Under the pieces are notes generated by a model. It saw only the letters and a program-made list of their open reading frames with translations. It ran no database searches and was not told the origin of the DNA. The translations under genes and the position numbers were made by a program. DNA of 24,097 nt from Chloroflexota bacterium (GTDB lineage: Bacteria; Chloroflexota; UBA5177; JANWHV01): contig JAICHN010000020.1 in the NCBI GenBank assembly GCA_025924845.1, positions 1-24,097 on the forward strand, given 5' to 3'. Numbering within the stretch: position 1 is the first letter of the stretch; each line of letters starts with the position of its first letter. This document shows positions 14,201-21,070 of the stretch, one piece after another.

Positions 14201-16885
14201 TCATGAGAATCGCCCGAGAATGCGGTCGGGATGCGTATGACCTAGGTTATCGAGATGCATGACCAACAGGGCCTTGTCGATTGGGTCACCAATGCCCAGG
14301 GCGTTGGGGTCATCGGCCGAGGGAGGTGACTGTTTGAAGTGTATCTGGCCGGCAATTCCGGCATAGTGAATGCCGGCGATGGCATCGCGCAGGCTCGCCC
14401 GGTTCACCGGGGTGGTGCCGGATGGTCCGGCGGCCTTATGAATGGCTTGCGCCATCAGCTTTACCGCGTCGTAAAATAGGGCGGATTCGGAGGGGACGCG
14501 CGCGAAACCGTATCCGCTCGGCTTCCCCGCCGCCTGGAAATGCTGCCTATACTCGCTCTCCATAGCCTGAATGCGCTTGGCGCCCGCACTGTTGGCCGGC
14601 AGCAGGCTGAACTCATCCGGATAGAAGTAACCCGTGAACTTATAGCGCCCCTTATAGACGTTGCCGTACGAGATAAACTGCGCGGGGTCATAGAAGGCAT
14701 CGTCACTGAGCACGGTGGTGGCGCAATACGGCCCGTTCGGCACGGTGGCGGTGCAGCCTCCTAGAGAGTCCATAGCCTGACCCATGCGGAGGGCATCACT
14801 GGCGCGGCCGGAAAAGAAGATGAGATTGGGTGTGCCGGCGCTGAAGAGCGGCTGGATCAGGCTTTTGTATTGATCGGCCGTGGTGCTGTCCGCCGTGTAA
14901 TTCTCCTGCACGAGCCTGGCCGTCTTCCCCACGTCGGTGGTGAAGATCGTGGCCAGGCCGTTGCTGTAGGCGTCACTGGGATCGCGGAACACGATCACCC
15001 GCGGATTCTTCACCCCCTTGAGCAACTCCCCGGTCGCGTAGTGGGCCAACTCCTCACCCTGAAAAACATCGCTGGGCACGGCGCGGAAGAAATAGGGGCT
15101 GCCGTTGAGGCTGGGGCTGCTCGAAGTGGGAGCAAGCTGCGGAATGCCGTTGTTGGCCAGATAGGTTTGAGATGCCTTGGTACGGCTGCTGAAGGAGTAG
15201 CCGAGGAAGGCGAGCAAGCTCTTGTCGGCAGCGGCGGCCTTGGCGGCGTCAGCCGCCCCGCCGGCTGAACTGGCGTCGTTCCCCAGTTCCAGCACCAGCT
15301 TCCGCCCGTCGATGCCGCCCGCCAGATTGATTTCGTGCTGGGCGGTAAACGCCCCTTGCATGGCGAACCGACCAGTGGAGTCGTCCACGCCGCTGAACGA
15401 ACTACCGATCCCAATCTTCCAGTAGGGCTGTCCGCTGGAGATGATCCCGGCATTCTCAACATAGATCTGGCTTTCCGCATCGGTCTGATCATTGGTTGAG
15501 GCCTGGGCGTAGAGCTGCTCGGCCTGGGTGATATTACCGTTCTTCCACTGCACCGAGGCATCGCGCTTGGCTTTGGCCCAGGCCTTTACATCGGAGGCGC
15601 TCTGGTTCCGACCTGTGGGATCGAGATCGAAGGCGATCCTGCCCACGCTGATCGATCCGGTAGCGGGAAGGGTGGCCTGGCGCTGTTCGTACACCGCCGC
15701 TCCACCGCCCGCCGCGATCAAGGCCGCCAGCACCACTACTACGGCCACCAGTTTACCCCGCACCGTGGAGAGCGCGCCTCTGGGCGTCAGAATAGCGTCC
15801 ACGTCGGCCTTCATCTGGGCCGCTTTTTGGTAACGCAGCTTGACATCGTTCTGCAGCGCCTTGGTTACCACGTGGACCGTCTGCTCGGATACGTTCGGAT
15901 TCAGGCTCCGGATGGGAGGGTATTGAAAGAGCGGCTCAACTCCCTGGGGATTCCGCCCGGTGAGCAACTGATGCATGGTGGCGCCCAGGGCATAGAGGTC
16001 GGAGAGCGTCGTCTCCTGGCCCAGGAACTGCTCACGCGGCGCATAACCAGGCGTCCCCATCGCGGTGGACGCTTTGTTGAGGCCGGCCTGTGGGGTGCCG
16101 ACCCGGAAGCGGTGTGACGCCACGCCGAAATCCACGACACGCACCCGATTGGCCGCATCGACCACGATATTGGCGGGCTTGATATCCCGGTGAATTACCT
16201 GCGGATCCTGATCCTCCAGATAGGAGAGTACGGAGAGCACCTGGCTCATCCAGCCGAGCACCTGCTTCTCGGGCAGGCCCTTCCCACCCGCCGCGTCCAA
16301 TTTCTTTTGCAGATCCTCGCCGTTGACGAACTCCTGCACGATGATATGCGAGCCCGCCTGGGTGAAGAAGTCGCTGATCGTGGGGATATTGGGGTGGCTC
16401 ATCTGGGAGAGCGTCTTCATCTCTTCCTGGAAGCCGGTCTCGGCCTCGATGCGCTCCTCATCGGTGGTGTAATTGGGCAACATCTGCTTGATTACCACCG
16501 GCTTGTTGTTCACCCGTGAGTCGTGGGCCAGGAAAATGCTGCCCATACCGCCCTTGCCGAGTGCGCGATCCACCACGTACCGCCCCGCGTCGCCCAGCGC
16601 TACGCCCGGCCCCAACACCAGCGCGGCCGGCGGAGTAGTTGGTCCGCCGGCCTGGGTAGGAGCGGCATGCGACGCGGGACCGGTACGCGGGAACGTAGTG
16701 TGGGTTGGCGGCCCGGCGTGCGGCGTGGAACTGACTGGCGTCTTGGCCGGCGGGGTAGGGAGCGGGGTCTGGCTGATCCCCTGGGTATTGTGCAGCGGTT
16801 GGGTCAGATTGATCCCACAGCCGTCGCAGAACTTATTGCCGGCCGGATTGACGGCTCCGCATTGTGGGCACGTATGTGTAGCCAT
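14201..16885 (-). CDS. Receptor Ser/Thr kinase fused to a periplasmic amino-acid-binding-type sensor domain
   Basis: 894 residues. An N-terminal zinc ribbon (Cys6, 9, 20, 23) and a Pro/Thr linker precede a complete kinase domain (about 102-365): GKGGMG loop (110-115), Lys133, HRDIKPAN with Asp234, DFG (252-254), GTPGYAPREQ (277-286). One membrane helix spans about 377-397. The extracytoplasmic part has a short TPR-like helical stretch (about 432-477) and then a type I periplasmic-binding domain of the branched-chain amino acid (LivJ/Peripla_BP_6) kind (about 485-890; IGIGSSFSGVDD, GAFTAQHEINLAGGIDGRKL). It is predicted to sense an extracellular solute and phosphorylate cytoplasmic partners. 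It is flanked by FHA (57 nt upstream) and PP2C (15 nt downstream) genes. The domain calls are strong; ligand and substrates are unknown. Confidence 0.93.
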   Translation of the reverse strand: MATHTCPQCGAVNPAGNKFCDGCGINLTQPLHNTQGISQTPLPTPPAKTPVSSTPHAGPPTHTTFPRTGPASHAAPTQAGGPTTPPAALVLGPGVALGDAGRYVVDRALGKGGMGSIFLAHDSRVNNKPVVIKQMLPNYTTDEERIEAETGFQEEMKTLSQMSHPNIPTISDFFTQAGSHIIVQEFVNGEDLQKKLDAAGGKGLPEKQVLGWMSQVLSVLSYLEDQDPQVIHRDIKPANIVVDAANRVRVVDFGVASHRFRVGTPQAGLNKASTAMGTPGYAPREQFLGQETTLSDLYALGATMHQLLTGRNPQGVEPLFQYPPIRSLNPNVSEQTVHVVTKALQNDVKLRYQKAAQMKADVDAILTPRGALSTVRGKLVAVVVVLAALIAAGGGAAVYEQRQATLPATGSISVGRIAFDLDPTGRNQSASDVKAWAKAKRDASVQWKNGNITQAEQLYAQASTNDQTDAESQIYVENAGIISSGQPYWKIGIGSSFSGVDDSTGRFAMQGAFTAQHEINLAGGIDGRKLVLELGNDASSAGGAADAAKAAAADKSLLAFLGYSFSSRTKASQTYLANNGIPQLAPTSSSPSLNGSPYFFRAVPSDVFQGEELAHYATGELLKGVKNPRVIVFRDPSDAYSNGLATIFTTDVGKTARLVQENYTADSTTADQYKSLIQPLFSAGTPNLIFFSGRASDALRMGQAMDSLGGCTATVPNGPYCATTVLSDDAFYDPAQFISYGNVYKGRYKFTGYFYPDEFSLLPANSAGAKRIQAMESEYRQHFQAAGKPSGYGFARVPSESALFYDAVKLMAQAIHKAAGPSGTTPVNRASLRDAIAGIHYAGIAGQIHFKQSPPSADDPNALGIGDPIDKALLVMHLDNLGHTHPDRILGRFS

Positions 16886-16942
16886 AACCTGCTGTTACTC
16901 CCCGAGGCGACTCAACCGCGGTCCGCGCCATGGCACGGTCGG

Positions 16943-17584
16943 TTAATGGATGCTGACCTTGGCATTAAAGGCGCCGAATGCGATGCTGTCGCCGTCATGG
17001 AGCTCAACCGGCTGATTGTATTCCAATGCCTTGCCGTTGACGAAAGTGCCGTTGGTACTGCCGACATCAGTAAGTGAGAATGTGTCACCGGTGCGCTGGA
17101 TCCGCGCCTGGTGCCGCGATACCCCCAGGTCGGGAGCGGCCCCCCCAAACGGAATGAGATCGAGTTCAGGGTGCCAGTTTTGCGCCACATCGGAACGGCC
17201 GACATTGGTGATCTCCTCAGTCACCTCGTGTTGCCCCCCGGTCGCGAAGATGAGGGTCAACACGGGCGCGCCGGCGGGTGCGGCGGGCACGGGTTGCTGA
17301 ACGGGCGCGCTCGGCGCCGCTGAGGTGTCAGGCGGGGTGGACGCGGCGTCGGCGTCAGTAGATGGCGCCGCGCCGGCATCGGCGTTGGCATCGAGCGTAT
17401 CGGCGGGCAATTGATCGAGCACCGCCTGCGCCTGGGCGATCGCCTCGGCCGCGCCGGCGTCGCCCTCGGCCGGCGCGGGCGCCGTGGCTGTCTGAGTTTC
17501 CGGCGTCTCCAGCGGGGCGCCGCAGTGCTCGCAGTAAGCCATGCCGGGCAGGTTTTGCGTGCCGCATTGCGGGCAAGAGATCAT
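16943..17584 (-). CDS. Zinc-ribbon FHA-domain phosphopeptide-binding protein
   Basis: 213 residues, soluble. An N-terminal zinc ribbon (Cys4, 7, 18, 21; CPQCG...YCEHCG) is followed by an Ala/Pro/Asp-rich linker (about 28-105). A C-terminal FHA domain (about 107-213) shows the canonical phosphothreonine-binding motifs: GRSD (129-132), SRHQARI (156-162) and GSTNGTFVNG (175-184). It should bind phosphothreonine on the kinase or its substrates. The ATG at 17584 has AAGGGAA 7 nt upstream. It sits 57 nt upstream of the kinase gene and 97 nt downstream of the VWA gene. The zinc ribbon closely matches those of the kinase and phosphatase in spacing (CxxC-x10-CxxC), which suggests a shared docking mode. 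Confidence 0.92.
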   Translation of the reverse strand: MISCPQCGTQNLPGMAYCEHCGAPLETPETQTATAPAPAEGDAGAAEAIAQAQAVLDQLPADTLDANADAGAAPSTDADAASTPPDTSAAPSAPVQQPVPAAPAGAPVLTLIFATGGQHEVTEEITNVGRSDVAQNWHPELDLIPFGGAAPDLGVSRHQARIQRTGDTFSLTDVGSTNGTFVNGKALEYNQPVELHDGDSIAFGAFNAKVSIH

Positions 17585-17681
17585 TGCGCTGTTCCCTTTC
17601 TATGCCACGACCGGCGGATGTACCGCTGACGACGCCCCCCGCCGCACGGCAGGATATAGGGCGTGATGCCGGAAAACCTGC

Positions 17682-18971
17682 TCATGAATTCTGGTCGGGA
17701 CTCCGCGGCAGCACCAGTTTCCGCGTCCCGCTGGTGAGTTTCTTGGTGGCCGACGAATCAGAGATCGCATTTGCCGAGCCGGCATCATTCAGCTGGAGGC
17801 GCATCGTGCTGACCGTTTGCTGGATAAAGTTGGGGTCGGCGCCCACCTGCTCAAGGCGCTGCTGTAACAGGTTGAGCTTTTGCGTGGCGGCCGGCACATC
17901 GCCGGACTGCGCAGCCTGTAACAGTTGCGTCTGCGCGGTTTCCACGGCCGCATGATCGATATATTGCTTGACGGCGGGATTCATGGGTGGGAAACCGGTC
18001 GTATCGGCCAATTGAATCGTGAAGTCATCCGAACGGACTTCCATGCCCGATTGGGGGGGCTGGTCGTAGCGCAAGGCTAACGAGGCCACCTGGAACTCGT
18101 TGGCGAAGCCGGCGCCCCCCTCATAGATATATTCCACCAGGAGGGTCATGCCTTCTTTCTGGATATCGCCGAGTTGGACCTGCGTATGGCGATTGGTCGG
18201 CGTGACCGGGACAAAGTCAAAGGACTTCAGTTCGGGACTCACCTGATGAATGCGCTTGGGACGGAAGCGCTGCCGAAAGTCCATGCTCAGCACGGCGTTG
18301 GTAATCACGGTGGACTGCACGGTCACCAGCACTTCGCGGAAGAAATCGGCCACGCTCTCCGCTTTTTCAATGTATTCGGCGATCCCCCGCGCGCTGCGGC
18401 CCATTTCGTTCAGCAGCCGTCCGTTGTAGTCGCCCCCGATGCCGCCCAGCATGAGCGGGATCTGCGTTTGCTCGGCTAGCTGATAGCAGCGATCCTCATC
18501 ATTGGTCTGGCCGTCGGTGAGCACCACGATCTTGCGCACGGCGCTCTGTACGGGAAGAGCGAAGAACTGCTGTTGCGCGGCGGCAATACCGTCCCCCATC
18601 AAGGTGCCGCCGTCGGCGCGCAGGTTACGGATGGCGTTGAGGATGCGGCTGCGGTCGCCGCTAATCACAGTGGCGGGCACCAGGATCTGCACGCGATCCG
18701 AAAAGGCGATCAGGCAGATCGCGTCGCCGTCTTGCAACTGGCTCACTACGTTGGTGGCGGCGGACTTGACGAGGTCGATCTTCTTTTGCCCGAAGGTGCC
18801 CGAAATCTGACCATCCATACTGCCGCTGGTATCGATGACCAGACCGATTTGGACCTGGGGACGGCTTTGTACGGTCGCTTCGGGCCGAATGCGGATCGCG
18901 GCGTAGTTCGCGGCGGGCGAGGCGACGGGAATCTGGGCGTACGCGGCGGTGATTTCAAGCGTGGTAGCCAT
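17682..18971 (-). CDS. VWA-domain protein, first gene of the signalling cassette
   Basis: 429 residues from the ATG at 18971 (AAGGAGA 12 nt upstream); the frame continues to 19040, but that extension lacks a good start. The von Willebrand A domain (about 40-215) has a complete MIDAS metal site: DTSGSM (47-52), Thr123 in GGTLMGDG and Asp153 in LTDGQTNDE. A beta-rich domain (about 225-340) follows, then a helical C-terminal region (about 355-410) and a Ser/Lys-rich end. There is no signal peptide or membrane helix, so it is cytoplasmic. Such proteins bind metal-dependent partners; TerY-type VWA proteins pair with a kinase and a PP2C phosphatase. It is the only cassette protein apart from PpiC without a zinc ribbon. 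Confidence 0.9.
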   Translation of the reverse strand: MATTLEITAAYAQIPVASPAANYAAIRIRPEATVQSRPQVQIGLVIDTSGSMDGQISGTFGQKKIDLVKSAATNVVSQLQDGDAICLIAFSDRVQILVPATVISGDRSRILNAIRNLRADGGTLMGDGIAAAQQQFFALPVQSAVRKIVVLTDGQTNDEDRCYQLAEQTQIPLMLGGIGGDYNGRLLNEMGRSARGIAEYIEKAESVADFFREVLVTVQSTVITNAVLSMDFRQRFRPKRIHQVSPELKSFDFVPVTPTNRHTQVQLGDIQKEGMTLLVEYIYEGGAGFANEFQVASLALRYDQPPQSGMEVRSDDFTIQLADTTGFPPMNPAVKQYIDHAAVETAQTQLLQAAQSGDVPAATQKLNLLQQRLEQVGADPNFIQQTVSTMRLQLNDAGSANAISDSSATKKLTSGTRKLVLPRSPDQNS

Positions 18972-19138
18972 GGAGGGCTTGCTCTCCTTACAGGCGGCGA
19001 GACCTATCCCCGGCCGAACGCCGGCAATACGGTGGGGCACCGGTCACGCACGACCGTCTCCACCCGGAGTTCGCGATACAATCGGCGTGGAGCACTCACC
19101 CGCCGCTCGGGCGAGCCAATGCGCCACTGAGCGCCATG

Positions 19139-19147
19139 ATTATATCA
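19139..19147 (-). promoter_or_regulatory. Extended -10 promoter element for the VWA-led operon
   Basis: The minus strand reads TGATATAAT, a full TGnTATAAT extended -10 box. It lies about 168 nt upstream of the VWA start and in the correct orientation. No good -35 hexamer is seen 16-18 nt upstream, which is usual for extended -10 promoters. The implied leader is about 160 nt. Sequence match only. Confidence 0.45.
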
Positions 19148-19224
19148 CACCCCTCTATTCAGGCCATGTGGTCATCGGCGTGGGCAGGTTGCCGTGATTG
19201 CCGGGCCGCACCGTGTCGAAGCCC

Positions 19225-19266
19225 TGGCCTTCATACCTGATCCTTACCCACAAGGGGTGCCCCTAC
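19225..19266. repeat. Dispersed repeat, copy 2
   Basis: Shares TGGCCTTCATACCT (19225-19238) and TGCCCCTAC (19258-19266) with copy 1 at 7988-8058. The arrangement is shorter here and the spacer is diverged. The minus strand shows TAGGGGCACCCC, a small G4/C4 inverted repeat. Both copies lie a short distance after a minus-strand stop codon. Confidence 0.5.
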
Positions 19267-19317
19267 CAAGAACCGATCCGATACGGCCCAGGGCAGCCAA
19301 TGAGGGAGTACCGAAAG

Positions 19318-20190
19318 TTAACCGCTAACCGTACCCCAGAGATAAGCTGTTGACTGGCGGGAGGTTACCGGCGCGGCAATCACGGCATGGCGATAGTGAG
19401 TCAAATAGGTCGCGGCTTCGACGGGGTTGAGGGCGGCGGCAATGGCCTGACGCAGGGTGGGGAGGCGCGGATGCGCGGGCGCGTCAAGGAGCGCCTCGAA
19501 CCAGGCCGCCGATTTCCGTTCCCGTTTGACGCTCGTGTGCAGCTCCAACTCCAGGTGCGCGAAGCCGACCTGCTCGAATATGTGCAGCAGATCGCGCTCG
19601 TCGAAGGCGCGCATGGCCTGCGTTTGGGGCGGTTGCAAGGCGAGGAACGCCTCCTCGACCCGTGCCGCCAGCGGCGCCACCGCGCCGGGATCGATGCCGA
19701 ACCGCTCCGCCATACTCACGGCCGAGTTGATCGGCTCGAATAGCGATATACGCCCACCGGGGCGGAGTACTCGGCGGAACTCGGCCGCCGCCGCCGCCTT
19801 GTTCTCGACATAAAGCAGCACCGATCGGGTCAGGACGGCATCCACCGAACTGGACGGCACATCGCACAGATCCGCCGCGTCATTGCGGACGAAGCGGAGC
19901 CGCTCCTCGACCCCCGCCTCGCGGGCCACGGCGGTACACTCCTCCAGGAGGTTCTCCGAGATGTCGTCCAGCACCACCAGGCCGCCGGGCGCGACGCGAT
20001 GGAGCGCGCCGAAGGCGAGGAGACCATCGCCGGAACCCACATCGAGCACCCATTCTCCCGGACGGAGGCGCGCCCGGTCGAGCACCTTGTCGCGAATGGT
20101 GCAGAGAAACTCCAGCGTTTCGCGACCGTAAGGGCCACGAAATCGCGTGCGCAATTGCCGGCGGCTCCAGCACTCGAGCTCCTGATGCAA
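19318..20190 (-). CDS. Class I SAM-dependent methyltransferase
   Basis: 290 residues. Motif I VLDVGSGDG (48-56) binds the SAM methionine part, an acidic pair at the end of strand 2 (Asp75-Asp76) contacts the ribose, and FVRNDAADL (100-108) is the adenine-contacting loop. LRPGGRISLFEP is the usual post-motif strand. The C-terminal 100 residues form a helical cap of the family (methyltransferase type 11/25-like). The start is TTG at 20190, preceded by AGGAA 8 nt upstream; no ATG fits this frame nearby. The substrate is not readable; it may act on a small molecule. It is separated from the genes on both sides by over 130 nt, so it is probably its own unit. Confidence 0.88.
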   Translation of the reverse strand: MHQELECWSRRQLRTRFRGPYGRETLEFLCTIRDKVLDRARLRPGEWVLDVGSGDGLLAFGALHRVAPGGLVVLDDISENLLEECTAVAREAGVEERLRFVRNDAADLCDVPSSSVDAVLTRSVLLYVENKAAAAAEFRRVLRPGGRISLFEPINSAVSMAERFGIDPGAVAPLAARVEEAFLALQPPQTQAMRAFDERDLLHIFEQVGFAHLELELHTSVKRERKSAAWFEALLDAPAHPRLPTLRQAIAAALNPVEAATYLTHYRHAVIAAPVTSRQSTAYLWGTVSG

Positions 20191-20238
20191 GGCGACAGTT
20201 CCTATGTGTGTAGTAAAAGAACGGGCGACGCAGGGTTA

Positions 20239-20244
20239 AGTATA
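20239..20244 (-). promoter_or_regulatory. Candidate -10 box for the methyltransferase gene
   Basis: The minus strand reads TATACT (5 of 6 match to TATAAT) inside an AT-rich patch about 50 nt before the TTG start. No convincing -35 hexamer is visible. Weak. Confidence 0.3.
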
Positions 20245-20328
20245 TAGGGAAGAGCGAATGGCGACGCGATATGGACTGGGGAGGCGGATCGGCAGGCCAT
20301 TCCCGCGTCGGTGGGGTACGCGTACCGT

Positions 20329-21012
20329 TCATTTTGGCGGGGCGCCTAGGTTAGCCACGGCGGTGTTGTAGTCCCGCATGCTCGCCGCATGGAGGGTCTG
20401 CGTGAAGGTCCCTCCGACAAACCCGGAGAATACGTTCCATGGCAAACCGTTTACCGTCAACGAGCCGTCGCTGTTCATCTTGCCTGTAAAAGTCGTTGAA
20501 ATACCTTGAAGAGTAGTGGTGAAACTGTAGCTGCCGTTGTTATTTATCCCGGTGAACTGCAAGGATTTAGATGCCTTGGGGGCGTAATTATCCGTAGTCA
20601 GCAGCTTGCCGTGATGAATAAATCCGCTCTCCTCGACCCAGGACATAAACATGACGTAGGTATACTTGTTGACCTGGAAGAAGGTGAGAAAACTGTGCGG
20701 TCCATTGGCGGGGTTGACCGGAGTCCGGCTTGCCGCCGCTGCCGTACTCTGTAATTGCGCGATCCGTGTCCGGAGCCCAGCGATCTCAGTGTTCCGCGCA
20801 ACGGCTTGCGCTTGCTGACCGGCCACCACCGTGGTCAGCGATGCCGCCGTTGCCCGTGCCGCGACGGCTTGCCCCCTATCAACTTGCCCGCTGCCGGATC
20901 GCGAGTTGAGCCGCCACACGGCCAGCACTATAGCTACAAGGATGGCCATAATTCCAAGGAAGACAACTGGTGCTCTCCGCCGGAGAGTATTTCTCGGCAG
21001 CCGCCTTTTCAT
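20329..21012 (-). CDS. Membrane-anchored orphan protein with coiled coil
   Basis: 227 residues from the ATG at 21012 (GGAG 9 nt upstream). The frame extends to 21267, but that part only mirrors the overlapping permease gene. A basic N-terminus (MKRRLPRNTLRRR) precedes one membrane helix (about 14-33, VVFLGIMAILVAIVLAVW). An Ala/Gln/Thr-rich heptad-like stretch (about 45-90) follows, then a beta-rich C-terminal domain (about 100-215) with repeated Gly-Ser-Tyr-Ser-Phe-Thr strands (NNNGSYSFTTTLQGI, then GSLTVNGLPW). The C-terminal domain is predicted to be extracytoplasmic. No family recognised. It follows the AI-2E-type permease by 58 nt on the same strand, so it is probably co-transcribed. Confidence 0.7.
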   Translation of the reverse strand: MKRRLPRNTLRRRAPVVFLGIMAILVAIVLAVWRLNSRSGSGQVDRGQAVAARATAASLTTVVAGQQAQAVARNTEIAGLRTRIAQLQSTAAAASRTPVNPANGPHSFLTFFQVNKYTYVMFMSWVEESGFIHHGKLLTTDNYAPKASKSLQFTGINNNGSYSFTTTLQGISTTFTGKMNSDGSLTVNGLPWNVFSGFVGGTFTQTLHAASMRDYNTAVANLGAPPK

Positions 21013-21070
21013 TTCCAAATGCTCCTTCTCTTCGGCGCGGCTATACTGTCGGCTTCTCGGACGGCCTCGT

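Larger units (their letters stand above)
18972..19317. other. Non-coding stretch upstream of the signalling cassette
   Basis: This holds the leader and a candidate promoter of the VWA operon (19139-19147) and, at its right end, the second copy of the dispersed repeat (19225-19266) just after the methyltransferase stop. I see no gene in it. Confidence 0.6.

Noticed and set aside
11388..18971. Type VI secretion regulatory module
   Set aside because: Kinase, phosphatase and FHA fit, but no secretion structural genes (Tss) are in the window and the kinase carries a binding-protein sensor, so the comparison is only by analogy.
11388..18971. Tellurite-resistance (Ter) locus
   Set aside because: VWA, PP2C and kinase resemble the TerY-P triad, but no TerD, TerC or TerB-like genes are seen here.
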